Shown piece by piece: positions 16,264-25,765 of a DNA stretch of 64,000 bases. This stretch comes from JAAFHZ01 sp964247085 (GTDB lineage: Bacteria; Cyanobacteriota; Cyanobacteriia; Cyanobacteriales; Chamaesiphonaceae). The stretch is taken from the NCBI GenBank assembly GCA_964247085.1, contig CAXTSX010000002.1:1-64000 (forward strand). The letters run 5' to 3'. The position numbers and the translations under genes were made by a program. Under the pieces are notes generated by a model. It was given only the letters and a program-made list of their open reading frames with translations. It was not told where the DNA came from and made no database searches. Within the stretch, counting starts at the first letter, position 1. Each line of letters opens with the position of its first letter.

Positions 16264-19122
16264 ATGACTTCGGGAAATATAGCGGAAAATGTTGATGAAC
16301 TGAATCAGCGCGCACTCAGCACCCTATCCAGATCTATTACAGTTTTGCAGGGGCGTTTTGCCCTGACATTAGTGCGCTGTAACTACACTACACTACAACA
16401 TCGTTTAACGCATAGCCTGAAAGCTACTTGTCCAATTCAAATTCAAGAATTTACCCTGCCGCCTCACCCAGAAAATTTGTGGCAGCCGATTTTGAATGCC
16501 ACACCTCGCCAGCAGCAAACAGCTTTAATGGTTTTTGGCATTACCGATGTCTATAATCTACCAACGCTGCTGCATAACTTGGAAAGCGAACAATCTAATC
16601 TTATTAGCCATTGTCACCAGCCGATCGCCCTCTGGCTCAATGAAGAAACTCTGAGTTACCTGGTGAAGTTAGCGCCAAATTTTTATGCTAGTACAGTTAC
16701 CGCTATTACATTATTTCCTAGTCTTACTGAGCTGAACATTCTATGGCGAGAGAGTTCTGACCAATTGTTCGGGAAAATATTAACAGTAGGGTTAGATTGT
16801 TTTTATCCCAACGAATCATTGGGTTATGGCTTAGCCACCAAGTTTCGTCAAGAACTGAAAGCAGCTACCAAAGACTTAAAAAGCAAACAAGCTTTACCAT
16901 CAGCGCTCACCGCAACTTGGCATCTGATTCTGGGTCGTGATGATCACGCCCAAGGCCGTCTGGGTGAAGCTTTGGTGCATTATCAAAAGAGCTTACAAAT
17001 TTGGGAGCAACTGCAAAGCCAGACAGCTATTGGTAAAATGGTGACATTTACTCATCATGCGCTCCAAACCCGCTGGGCTATCCTTAAGTTACATATGGGT
17101 CTGTGTTATCAGCAGCAGGCTGTGGGTGCTGCCACTCATTGGCCACTGGCTAGAGATGCCTTTTTATCAGTCGTGAGAGTGTTTGAGCAGCAGCAGCGGT
17201 GGGATGCGGTTCGGCAAGTACTTACCTTAACTGGTGACACTTTAAGGGTTATGGGTAATTGGCTAGAATTAGAAAACGTTGCTAACAGCGTTTTGGCCGA
17301 AAGAGAACTGCAAAGTCAACCATTCAATGTGGCTCAAGCCCATGGCTTTTTGGCAGAAGTGGTTCTGTACAATCATGATTTTACCCGTGCTGCCGAACAT
17401 GCTCATTATGCTTTGAGTCTCACGCAACAATATCAATCCGAGAGCCAGCTTGATAATATTAACTTAGCGTGGTATTTGCTATTGGTGGCTAAGATCGAAG
17501 CTCGCTCTGGACAATTCTTGACTGCTTTGAATTATTTGGAAAAAGCGCAAGTAGAGGTGCCCACCGATTCTCAAATTTATCTGGATATCATTCAAGAATT
17601 ACGGCTACTCTACTACCACCAAGGTCAGTTTTGGGAGTCTTTTCAGGCTAAGCAGCAGCATCAGTTTTTTCAGCATCAGCAAGGTTTAACTGCTTTTGTG
17701 GGGACAGCGGCTTCTCTTAACCAGCCATTAGCGATCGGACGAGAGCGGGATGTGCAAGAGCTTGTTGATCGACTAAGTAATGATCACCAAAAATTGGTGG
17801 TTTTACATGGCGAAAGTGGGATGGGAAAAAGTTCACTGTTGCATGGTGGTGTCATTCCGGCTTTGCACGGCCAAATAGTAGCCGATCGACAGGCGGTAGT
17901 TGCCACCCTCAAAACCTATCAAAACTGGACAACGCAACTGTCTGAAAGTTTATCTAACGCAGTGGGGCATTCTGCTAGGCCAGGTGCTGCGGATTTGGGG
18001 CAAATTCAACAGCAACTCCGGATTAATATCAATAATCAGTTGCTGACGGTGCTAATCTTTGACCAATTCGAGGAATTTTTTGTGGTGTCGTCGCCAGCGG
18101 CTCAACGCCAAGAATTCTATCAGTTTTTTCAGGATTGCCTCGCTCTCCCACATGTCAAAATGCTATTTTCCATCCGCCAAGATGCTCTACATCATTTGCT
18201 GGAGCTAGAACGCTGTATTGATTTGAGTCAGCTTGGGGAGAGCTTACTCGATCGACAAGTTCGCTATCAGCTGCGCAACTTTAGCATTCGTCAATCTCAG
18301 GCTGTGATTAGTAGCTTAACGAGCAATTGTCACTACTATATTGAGCCAGCCTTGGTCGATCAGCTAGTGAGCGATTTGGCCGATGAATATGCTGAAATCC
18401 CGCCAGCTCAGCTGCAGGTGATTGGGGCGCAACTTCAAGCCGAAAACGTGAAGACGGTGGGTCAATATTTTAAGCTTGGTCACAAACCTCAGCAATATTT
18501 AATTGAAAGAGCCTTAGAAGAAGCAATCCGAGATTGTGGTAAGCAAAACTTAGAAGCTGTAATAATGGCACTGTTTTTGTTGACCGATAGCCGAGGGAAT
18601 CGACCACAACGCACTTTTTCGCAGTTATTGCCAGCAACCACTGGTGGGGGTAATAATAACGGGAAAGTGCGCCGGAGTAACAATAGCTCAATATTATCCG
18701 CCCCGCATAATTACTATGCGCAACTTCTATTATTGCTCAATATTTTAGTGGGTTCAGGTTTGATTGCTTGTACCAAGTCTGAGCCAGAGCACCTTTATCA
18801 ATTAGTTCATGATGATTTGGTGGAAACTATTCGATCGAAGTATTTGGCTCAACAGCAAGAGCCAGATCCTATTAGAAGATCTAGAACTATATCCAAAAAC
18901 CAGTCAATGGTGAGGAATTCTAAAATTCATGGCCGAAGAGATTGGTGGCCATGGGTGCAGTCGATGGGGTCTGGTGTGCAACAACTAGTTGAAACGGTTC
19001 TGCAACATCCCGTGTGGAATAGTATAAGTACCCAGTCGATGGCGGTGATCGATCGAACTAGTATAGGTGTGGCTAATGTGTTAAAGTCGCTGATAGCTCT
19101 CGTAGTTAGGAAGAAATCCTAA
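16264..19122 (+). CDS. TPR-nSTAND ATPase of a cyanobacterial family
   Basis: This large protein (952 residues) has three parts. The N-terminal 190 residues resemble a P-loop domain without a proper Walker A (around QGRFALTLVRCNY), as in a family I know from filamentous cyanobacteria. Residues about 210-470 are helical TPR-like repeats. Next comes a STAND ATPase (nSTAND1 type) with GESGMGKSS (516-524) and a Walker B around LIFDQFEE (D600), followed by a winged helix and a C-terminal variable region. STAND proteins act as signal-driven oligomeric switches. The C-terminal effector is not recognisable, so the signal and output are unknown. It could serve in signalling or conflict defence. Confidence 0.83.
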   Translation: MTSGNIAENVDELNQRALSTLSRSITVLQGRFALTLVRCNYTTLQHRLTHSLKATCPIQIQEFTLPPHPENLWQPILNATPRQQQTALMVFGITDVYNLPTLLHNLESEQSNLISHCHQPIALWLNEETLSYLVKLAPNFYASTVTAITLFPSLTELNILWRESSDQLFGKILTVGLDCFYPNESLGYGLATKFRQELKAATKDLKSKQALPSALTATWHLILGRDDHAQGRLGEALVHYQKSLQIWEQLQSQTAIGKMVTFTHHALQTRWAILKLHMGLCYQQQAVGAATHWPLARDAFLSVVRVFEQQQRWDAVRQVLTLTGDTLRVMGNWLELENVANSVLAERELQSQPFNVAQAHGFLAEVVLYNHDFTRAAEHAHYALSLTQQYQSESQLDNINLAWYLLLVAKIEARSGQFLTALNYLEKAQVEVPTDSQIYLDIIQELRLLYYHQGQFWESFQAKQQHQFFQHQQGLTAFVGTAASLNQPLAIGRERDVQELVDRLSNDHQKLVVLHGESGMGKSSLLHGGVIPALHGQIVADRQAVVATLKTYQNWTTQLSESLSNAVGHSARPGAADLGQIQQQLRININNQLLTVLIFDQFEEFFVVSSPAAQRQEFYQFFQDCLALPHVKMLFSIRQDALHHLLELERCIDLSQLGESLLDRQVRYQLRNFSIRQSQAVISSLTSNCHYYIEPALVDQLVSDLADEYAEIPPAQLQVIGAQLQAENVKTVGQYFKLGHKPQQYLIERALEEAIRDCGKQNLEAVIMALFLLTDSRGNRPQRTFSQLLPATTGGGNNNGKVRRSNNSSILSAPHNYYAQLLLLLNILVGSGLIACTKSEPEHLYQLVHDDLVETIRSKYLAQQQEPDPIRRSRTISKNQSMVRNSKIHGRRDWWPWVQSMGSGVQQLVETVLQHPVWNSISTQSMAVIDRTSIGVANVLKSLIALVVRKKS

Positions 19123-19147
19123 ATTCTTTAGGGTTTAAGAAACTGTT

Positions 19148-20026
19148 ATGGGTGTCAGCAAATTTGCCGATTGGAGTTTGTTATTAGTCGCGATCGCCTG
19201 GGGATCTAGTTATAGTGTGGCCAAAACAGCACTATTGTACATACCAGTTTTAGCTTTTCTGTTTATTAGGTTTACATTAACCAGTTTTATCATGCTCCCC
19301 TTCGCTGGGCGAGCCATAGCAGTCAATCCTGCTGGTGTATTTGCAGCGGGAGTGCCCCTCGGCATAATATTATTTCTGATTTTTGTGTGTGAGACAGCCG
19401 GAATTGCCAACACCAGTGCCAGTAATGCGGCCTTTCTGATTAGTTTATGCGTTGTATTTACGCCTATTGTCGAGGGATTAACCTTTCGCCAAATGCCCGG
19501 ATGGAAAATCTTGGTAGCTACCGGATTATCTTGTGTTGGAGCTGGCTTACTAGCCTTACAAGAAGGTTATCACTTCAATATCGGCGACTGGTTGATGTTG
19601 GCCGCAGCTATATTACGAGCATGTATGGTTACCGCCACTAAAAAGATTACTCACGGCAAATCACTCGACTCGATCACCCTGACAGCAGTTCAACTTGCTA
19701 CCGTGGCAATCCTGACGGGTATTGCTTGGAGAGTTTTGAATAGTAGTTCGTTTGTAATACCAAATCAACTCATATTTTGGTTAGCAATGCTTTACTTATG
19801 CATTTTCTGTACTTTATTGCCTTTCTCTATCCAAACTCATATGGTACGACAAACTACGCCTACTCGGGTCAGTTTGTTGATGGGAACAGAACCTATTTTT
19901 GGGGCGATATTTGCTGTGATGTTACTAGGTGAAAAAATGTCGCTACAATCTCTAGCTGGTGGCTCATTGATTGTGGCGGCTACCTATTTGGGAATTCGTC
20001 AGGATAACAAGTTAACGCAGAAATAG
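19148..20026 (+). CDS. EamA/DMT family transporter
   Basis: The protein has 292 residues with about ten hydrophobic helices arranged as two EamA repeats; the second half repeats the pattern ending in LLMGTEPIFGAIFAVMLLGE, a signature of drug/metabolite transporters. It should be an inner-membrane exporter or importer of small metabolites; the substrate cannot be told. The start ATG 19148 is 25 bp after the STAND gene, so the two may be co-transcribed without functional relation. Confidence 0.9.
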   Translation: MGVSKFADWSLLLVAIAWGSSYSVAKTALLYIPVLAFLFIRFTLTSFIMLPFAGRAIAVNPAGVFAAGVPLGIILFLIFVCETAGIANTSASNAAFLISLCVVFTPIVEGLTFRQMPGWKILVATGLSCVGAGLLALQEGYHFNIGDWLMLAAAILRACMVTATKKITHGKSLDSITLTAVQLATVAILTGIAWRVLNSSSFVIPNQLIFWLAMLYLCIFCTLLPFSIQTHMVRQTTPTRVSLLMGTEPIFGAIFAVMLLGEKMSLQSLAGGSLIVAATYLGIRQDNKLTQK

Positions 20027-20158
20027 ATTGTTCATTGGCAAATTTTGAGTCCATTGCCCAACACTTTTACAAAATTGTAGATTTATGACATTGGCGGAGG
20101 CAGAATCCAACAACATCTGTCACAATCTATATTGATCTAAGTGAACTACCGATCGATC

Positions 20159-20812
20159 ATGCAATTGTCTAACTTTTATACTTCTTCGATTGGCCGCAAA
20201 TTGGTGATGGCCAGTACTGGCCTCTTTTTGATGGCCTTTCTGATTGTCCACTTGGGTCTGAACGCCACCATTTGGGCGGATAGTGATGGGGCTTTGTTCG
20301 ATCGAACTGCCAATCTGCTCCGCCATAATTGGGGACTGCACCTCTTAGAACTATTAGTCTTCGGCGGCTTTGTCATTCATATTTGGCAAGGCGCGTCCTT
20401 AACGCTGCAAAATAAAGCCAAACGCAGCACCGCTTACGCCGTCAGTCCTGGTTTTTCCTTCGACCCAGCTAGATTTATGGGTATTTTGGGAGCAATCATC
20501 CTGGCGTTTTTGCTGCTACATCTTTACCAATTTTGGCTTCCCAACCTGCTCGGCAATAATTCTGACGTTGATCACTTATCTGCACTAATGCGATCGACCT
20601 TCAGCCAGGGCTGGGTAGTCGCCATTTATGTATTAGGTTGCCTAGCCGTGACTGCTCATCTTTGGCACGGCTGGCGCAGCGCCGCCACGACCTTCGGGAT
20701 AGCCGATAAATATCTGCAATTGCCCTCCACCATTGGCATAACCGCTGCTGTCGCCGTACCATTAGGTCTAGCCGCCATTCCGATCGCCCTCTTCATCAGC
20801 GCCCATGCTTAA
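20159..20812 (+). CDS. sdhC: Succinate dehydrogenase cytochrome b subunit (b558 type)
   Basis: This is the membrane anchor of complex II, binding heme and quinone. The protein has 217 residues from ATG 20159 (a GTG at 20141 is in frame but less likely) with five hydrophobic helices, the single-polypeptide b558 architecture found in Bacillus, Bacteroidetes and others. His residues at the ends of helices (IVHLGL, FVIHIWQG, LLLHLYQF, TAHLWHGW) fit diheme ligation. The N-terminal FYTSSIGRKLVMASTGLFL is the classic start of this family. It overlaps sdhA by 8 bp, so the subunits are translationally coupled. Electrons should pass from succinate to the quinone pool. Confidence 0.92.
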   Translation: MQLSNFYTSSIGRKLVMASTGLFLMAFLIVHLGLNATIWADSDGALFDRTANLLRHNWGLHLLELLVFGGFVIHIWQGASLTLQNKAKRSTAYAVSPGFSFDPARFMGILGAIILAFLLLHLYQFWLPNLLGNNSDVDHLSALMRSTFSQGWVVAIYVLGCLAVTAHLWHGWRSAATTFGIADKYLQLPSTIGITAAVAVPLGLAAIPIALFISAHA

Positions 20813-22727
20813 TTCCAAAATTCCTGCCGTTCCCGTTGCTCAGCAATGGTCAACCTACCAAGAAACTGCTCGCCTGATTAGTCCCAACAACAAACGTCAA
20901 TTAGAAATAATTGTGATTGGTACTGGCCTAGCCGGGGCTTCTGCTGCGGCTACCCTCGCCGAACAGGGTTACCGAGTCAAAGCCTTTTGTTTTCAGGATT
21001 CGCCCCGTCGCGCCCACAGCATTGCCGCCCAGGGCGGTATTAACGCCGCTAAAAATTATCAAAATGACGGAGATTCTGTCCAACGCCTATTTTACGACAC
21101 CATTAAAGGCGGAGACTATCGATCGCGCGAAGCCAATGTCTATCGACTAGCGACGGTCAGTACCAAAATCATCGATCACTGCGTCGCCCAAGGGGTGCCT
21201 TTTGCCCGAGAATACGGTGGCTTACTCAGTAATCGGTCTTTTGGTGGCACCCAGGTACAGCGCACTTTCTATGCGGCGGGTCAGACCGGCCAACAACTAT
21301 TACTGGGTGCTTATCAGGCTCTAGAACGACAGATTGCTTTGGGTAATGTAGTTATGTATACTCGTCACGAAATGCTAGAAATTGTCCAGATCGAAGACAA
21401 GGCGCGAGGGATTATTGCTCGCAACTTGATTACAGGGGAGTTGGAACGACATTTTGGTCATGCGGTGTTGCTCTGTTCTGGCGGCTATAGCAATGTTTTT
21501 TATCTTTCCACCAACGCCATGGGCAGCAATGTTAGCGCCACTTGGAAAGCTCACAAGCAAGGAGCACTATTTGCTAATCCTTGCTTCACCCAGATTCATC
21601 CCACCTGTATTCCGGTGGCGGGGGAGCATCAATCGAAACTGACGCTGATGTCGGAGAGTTTGCGTAACGATGGCCGGGTGTGGGTACCCAAAAACAAAGG
21701 TGACCAGCGACCAGTTGCCGACATTCCGGAAGCAGAACGGGACTACTTTTTAGAACGTCGTTATCCGGCCTTTGGCAATTTGGTGCCCCGCGATATTGCC
21801 TCCCGCGCAGTCAAGGAAGTATGTGATGCCGGTTATGGCGTAGGTAGCTCGCAACGAGCAGTGTATCTAGATTACGCTGATGCCTTGCGTCGGGATGGCC
21901 GGGAAGTTTTGAAAAATAAGTATGGTAACTTATTTGATATGTACACCCAAATTACCGGCGAAGATCCCTATACCGTGCCGATGCGCATTTATCCAGCAAT
22001 TCATTATACGATGGGTGGCTTGTGGGTGGACTACGAATTGATGACGACAATTCCTGGTTTGTATTGTTTGGGTGAAGCTAACTTCAGTGAGCATGGGGCT
22101 AATCGGCTGGGGGCTTCGGCTTTGATGCAAGGTTTGGCCGATGGCTATTTTGTGATTCCGGCCACGATTAGTAACTATTTGGCTAACGACTTAGCTCAAG
22201 ATCGAGGCACTACCAAACTATCGATCGAACATCTATCTTTTTTTCAAGCCGAGGAAAGGGTTAGAGAAAATCTTGATCGATTGATCCAGATTCAGGGTAA
22301 ACAAACCGTCACCAGTTTTCATCAACGTTTAGGGAAAATTCTGTGGGCGCATTGTGGCATTGTCCGCAATGCCGCTGGGCTAAAAATAGCGATCGCAGAT
22401 ATCCAGGCACTACAAGCAGAGTTCTGGCAGGATGTGAAAATTCCCGGTGCTATCAATTCGCTTAATCCGGAACTAGACCAAGCCCAGCGGGTGGCCGATT
22501 TCTTGGAGTTAGGGGAGTTGATGTGTGTGGATGCCTTGCACCGGGAAGAAAGCTGTGGCTGTCATTTCCGAGAGGAGTCCCAAACCGATCTGGGCGAAGC
22601 CCAGCGCGACGACGAAAAATATGCCCACGTCGCCGCCTGGGAGTATCAGCAAGATCATCAATGGCAGTTCCACCCCGAAGCGTTAAAATTCGAGCTGGCG
22701 CAGTTTAGCCAGCGTTCTTACAAATGA
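20805..22727 (+). CDS. sdhA: Succinate dehydrogenase/fumarate reductase flavoprotein
   Basis: This is the catalytic subunit of complex II, oxidising succinate to fumarate with covalent FAD at the cytoplasmic side of the membrane. The 640-residue protein has the FAD motif GTGLAGASAA (39-48), the FAD-attachment HSIAAQGG (H71), and active-site segments such as HPT and GGLWVDYE and the C-terminal REES..HFREE. The length agrees with the b558-type operon subunits (about 640), longer than typical proteobacterial SdhA. It overlaps sdhC by 8 bp and sdhB by 4 bp. Direction in vivo is not determined by sequence. Confidence 0.96.
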   Translation: MLNSKIPAVPVAQQWSTYQETARLISPNNKRQLEIIVIGTGLAGASAAATLAEQGYRVKAFCFQDSPRRAHSIAAQGGINAAKNYQNDGDSVQRLFYDTIKGGDYRSREANVYRLATVSTKIIDHCVAQGVPFAREYGGLLSNRSFGGTQVQRTFYAAGQTGQQLLLGAYQALERQIALGNVVMYTRHEMLEIVQIEDKARGIIARNLITGELERHFGHAVLLCSGGYSNVFYLSTNAMGSNVSATWKAHKQGALFANPCFTQIHPTCIPVAGEHQSKLTLMSESLRNDGRVWVPKNKGDQRPVADIPEAERDYFLERRYPAFGNLVPRDIASRAVKEVCDAGYGVGSSQRAVYLDYADALRRDGREVLKNKYGNLFDMYTQITGEDPYTVPMRIYPAIHYTMGGLWVDYELMTTIPGLYCLGEANFSEHGANRLGASALMQGLADGYFVIPATISNYLANDLAQDRGTTKLSIEHLSFFQAEERVRENLDRLIQIQGKQTVTSFHQRLGKILWAHCGIVRNAAGLKIAIADIQALQAEFWQDVKIPGAINSLNPELDQAQRVADFLELGELMCVDALHREESCGCHFREESQTDLGEAQRDDEKYAHVAAWEYQQDHQWQFHPEALKFELAQFSQRSYK

Positions 22728-23464
22728 AACTCACTCTCAAAATTTGGCGACAGTCCGCTGCTCAGTCGGCGGGTAAATTTGTCACCTATCAGCTCACCGA
22801 TGTCTCTCCCGATATGTCTTTTTTGGAGACGATCGATCTCCTCAATCAAAACCTCATTTTGGCAGACGAAGAACCGATCGCCTTCGACCATGATTGTCGG
22901 GAGGGGATTTGTGGCTCTTGTGCCATGTATATCAATGGCCGCCCCCACGGTGCCGACGAAGGCAGTACCACCTGTCAGTTGTACATGCGCTCCTATCAAG
23001 ATGGCGACACCATTACGATCGAACCCTGGCGATCGAATGCTTTTCCAGTGATTAAAGACTTGATGGTAGATCGGTCGGCGTTCGATCGGATTATCCAAGC
23101 CGGTGGCTATATTTCGGTTAATACTGGCAATGCGGTGGATGCTAATTCGACTCCGATCGGCAAGGAGCAGGCTGATGCGGCTTTTGCTGATGCCATGTGT
23201 ATTGGTTGTGGGGCCTGTGTGGCGGCTTGCAAGAATAGTTCGGCGATGTTATTTGTGGCGGCCAAGGTGTCGCATTTGGCTGGTTTGCCGCAGGGACAAC
23301 CAGAGCGGCAGCGGCGGGTGGTGAATATGGTAGCGCAGATGGATCAGGAGGGTTTTGGTTCTTGTACGAATACGGGGACTTGCGCGGCGGTTTGCCCGAA
23401 GGCGATTTCTTTGAGTGCGATCGGGCAGTTGAATCGGGAGTATCGCCAAGCGCAATTTAAGTAA
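22724..23464 (+). CDS. sdhB: Succinate dehydrogenase iron-sulfur subunit
   Basis: The protein passes electrons from the flavin to the membrane subunit. It has 246 residues and all cluster ligands: [2Fe-2S] Cys at 58, 63, 66 and 84; [4Fe-4S] CIGCGACVAAC (159, 162, 165, with 169); and the 3Fe-4S set at C214, C220 and C224 (CTNTGTCAAVC). It overlaps sdhA by ATGA and ends the three-gene operon. All residues needed for function appear intact. Confidence 0.96.
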   Translation: MKLTLKIWRQSAAQSAGKFVTYQLTDVSPDMSFLETIDLLNQNLILADEEPIAFDHDCREGICGSCAMYINGRPHGADEGSTTCQLYMRSYQDGDTITIEPWRSNAFPVIKDLMVDRSAFDRIIQAGGYISVNTGNAVDANSTPIGKEQADAAFADAMCIGCGACVAACKNSSAMLFVAAKVSHLAGLPQGQPERQRRVVNMVAQMDQEGFGSCTNTGTCAAVCPKAISLSAIGQLNREYRQAQFK

Positions 23465-23520
23465 CTATATAAAATAATATATTACTGCTCAGATCAGCTC
23501 TCTTAATTACGGTGACATTA

Positions 23521-24216
23521 ATGAACACAGGTATGAGTTCAAATCAGACTATGGCGCTCCTGTTGTTGGGCGTTGAATCAACAGACGCTCAGAATTCCTT
23601 TGGCCACGCATTTCTAGCTGGAATGAAGTTTAATATTCAGCGGTTGAAATCTTGTCAAAAAGCCAGTGATAAAGAAGCTTGTTTGCTCACTAGAAAAAAT
23701 TCTGATGGGCAAGTAATTCCGGAGTTATATACTTGTTCCTTCTACCCCAATGGACAACTGCGCAATGACCAGCGAGATATCCGCAGAGTCGATCGCATAT
23801 ATTTTAAAAAGGAAACACCTTTTGTTGGAGATGAGTTCCTCACTAAAATTGTGTCCAGTGAATTGATCGACGAACTTTTTGTAGGTACTGCTACTGAAGC
23901 ACCGAAGCTATACATTGATTATGAAGAATTTAGATATAATTTATTTCTCAATAACTGCATCGTCTTCTCGGCTGAACAGTTTGAAAAATATGCTCAGATT
24001 AGGTTAGAAAATTCTAGTGAAGTATTTTTTAATAAGGTTTGTTTGCCAAATATATTAGCAGATTCTATTCGCAAGTACAAGAATTCTGATAAGTACGAGC
24101 AAGACGCAAAATTCAAGCCTAAATCGTATTATGAATCAGAACAATTTGGGAAAGACATTGATATTTATAATGAAGCTGAGCTACTGGAACGTTTCAAGAA
24201 ATTGGGAATTGATTGA
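23521..24216 (+). CDS. Unknown protein, possible permuted papain-like fold
   Basis: I do not recognise a named family for this 231-residue protein. It has GHAFLAG near the N-terminus (H29) and FLNNCIVFS in the middle (C146), the His-then-Cys order seen in circularly permuted NlpC/P60-like (LRAT/YiiX type) proteins; the resemblance is short and unproven. There is no signal peptide or membrane segment. The start ATG 23521 has GGTG 6 bp upstream; an in-frame GTG lies three codons earlier. GC content is lower than in the sdh operon just upstream, so transfer is possible. The two loci are separated by 56 bp. Confidence 0.6.
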   Translation: MNTGMSSNQTMALLLLGVESTDAQNSFGHAFLAGMKFNIQRLKSCQKASDKEACLLTRKNSDGQVIPELYTCSFYPNGQLRNDQRDIRRVDRIYFKKETPFVGDEFLTKIVSSELIDELFVGTATEAPKLYIDYEEFRYNLFLNNCIVFSAEQFEKYAQIRLENSSEVFFNKVCLPNILADSIRKYKNSDKYEQDAKFKPKSYYESEQFGKDIDIYNEAELLERFKKLGID

Positions 24217-24663
24217 TTTTTGGCAAACACAGAATTGAGTGTATTGCAGATCGAGGGCATCAAGTAATTTTTCTTGACGGTGATTTCAATGCCGCCAAAA
24301 ATTGATTTCGACACTTGTGAAAGAGATCGATCGCCTGCTGCTCAGAATCGTTTAAGGAGTCAGGAGGAGCAGTTACTCTATCCTCTAAGACTTTCGTTGG
24401 ACAAATCCATTCATCATAAAGATCTTTCATAAGGCAATCCGTAGTTGTTTGTATAGTGAAACCTTTACAAGTTATGAATTGCTACCAAGAAAAAAATACT
24501 ATTTATTAGTATCTGACAATTCCTACTTGCAGTTAATCGGGCGTAGAAGATACTCTCCTTTGTTATCAAAGCAAAGAATTAATTTCATACCCTATCTTTA
24601 AAATCAATTATGCCTACAGATTGCTAATCGGTGCTGTAACCTAGAATACTATTTGATCGTAGT
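24217..24663. other. Intergenic region with a candidate small ORF
   Basis: This interval of about 450 bp lies between the papain-like gene (plus) and the PhzF gene (minus). Its only coding candidate is a 56-residue minus-strand frame (24260-24430). No repeat or clear terminator was found. Confidence 0.4.
24260..24430 (-). CDS. Candidate small ORF (56 residues), unknown
   Basis: The frame runs from ATG 24430 to a TGA and starts MKDLYDEWICPTKVLEDRVT. The predicted protein is mixed-charge, helical towards the end and contains two Cys. GATCGATC occurs within it, as in native genes. No good ribosome site was seen and no homologue is recognised. Confidence 0.3.
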   Translation of the reverse strand: MKDLYDEWICPTKVLEDRVTAPPDSLNDSEQQAIDLFHKCRNQFLAALKSPSRKIT

Positions 24664-25557
24664 CTAGATTACCCATTGGCCAGATGCAACTAACCGCACC
24701 TTACCCCCCACCGACACCCCAATCTCTGCATCTTGCTGCTGCGATTTTATAGAAGACGATCGAACATACAACAATGAAGGTCGATCGATCTCATAGCCTT
24801 GCTCTATTTTCCAATCAAAAACAGTTTTTCCTTGATAAGCATATTTCACCAAATAAGCCGCCAGACAGCCATTGGCGCTGCCTGTGGCCGGGTCTTCTGG
24901 GATACCCAAGGCATGGGTGAAGACCCGTACATGTAAGTCATTTTCAGCCTGGAGAGTTTCCGGGCTGAAAATTAGAATAGATTTGGCTGGTAATCGATCA
25001 ATCAATTGATAGTAACTAGTTAGTTCCAACCGAGCCTTTTGGACGGCGGCTAGGTTTTTTAACGGCACAATGATAAAGGGCAGACCAGTGGAAACTTGAC
25101 TAATTGGATAATCCGCAATATCTGCTGGGTCGATATTCAGCACCGGAGCGAGTTGTTCTTTGGTTAATTCGCCTAAAAATTCTGGAGTTTTTTGCTGCAT
25201 CCACAAAACTTCTGGTTGATGATCAACATAATTAAAAGTTACGGGAATTCTGCCTGCCTTGTATTCCAGCGTGACCGTGGATAGAGGTTGCCGATCGACA
25301 TATTGATGAATGACCCAAGCTGTCCCCAGAGTAGGGTGACCAGCAAAGGGTAACTCCACCTGCGGTGTGAAAATTTTCACCGGATAATCGGGACCTTCCC
25401 CGGTCACAAAAGTACTTTCTGAAAAATTCATCTCCTTGGCGATCTGCTGCATTTGAGCCGTACTCAACTGCTGAGCATTCAAAAATACCGCCAGTTGGTT
25501 GCCGGTATATTGATTGATCGCAAAGACATCCACAATGTAAAATTCCAGACTAGCCAT
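24664..25557 (-). CDS. PhzF family isomerase-like protein
   Basis: PhzF-fold enzymes are epimerase/isomerase relatives; in phenazine producers PhzF isomerises trans-2,3-dihydro-3-hydroxyanthranilic acid. From ATG 25557 (GGGGG 5 bp upstream) the protein has 297 residues. It shows the family start YIVDVFA, NFSESTFV with the catalytic-type Glu near residue 48, PFAGHPTLG, and the C-terminal GIPEDPATGSANG. No phenazine genes are present, so the substrate is unknown. A longer frame reaches 25656 but lacks family similarity. The gene is convergent with the papain-like gene and divergent from the GTPase gene. Confidence 0.9.
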   Translation of the reverse strand: MASLEFYIVDVFAINQYTGNQLAVFLNAQQLSTAQMQQIAKEMNFSESTFVTGEGPDYPVKIFTPQVELPFAGHPTLGTAWVIHQYVDRQPLSTVTLEYKAGRIPVTFNYVDHQPEVLWMQQKTPEFLGELTKEQLAPVLNIDPADIADYPISQVSTGLPFIIVPLKNLAAVQKARLELTSYYQLIDRLPAKSILIFSPETLQAENDLHVRVFTHALGIPEDPATGSANGCLAAYLVKYAYQGKTVFDWKIEQGYEIDRPSLLYVRSSSIKSQQQDAEIGVSVGGKVRLVASGQWVI

Positions 25558-25765
25558 CAAAACCCCCACGCCGGAACGCAATAAAAATTTATATCGGTAC
25601 TCACCAACATCGGCGGCGTATTTTCCCCACCAGCCATGCCGGGCAAACCATACCACGGTAACAGAGTGACCGCCTTATCTTAAAATTTGAGACATTACCG
25701 TCATAGATATCTAGGCGGCAGATGCGACTACGCCAATCAACATATTTAAGTGGGGGAGAGTTTTC

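Noticed and set aside
13352..19122. Defence island made of DUF4143 ATPase and STAND ATPase
   Set aside because: A cell-wall carboxypeptidase lies between them, no nuclease effector or mobility genes are nearby, and both families also occur outside defence contexts.
24664..25557. Phenazine biosynthesis locus
   Set aside because: Only a PhzF-fold protein is present; no other phz gene is seen, and PhzF-like proteins are common in non-producers.
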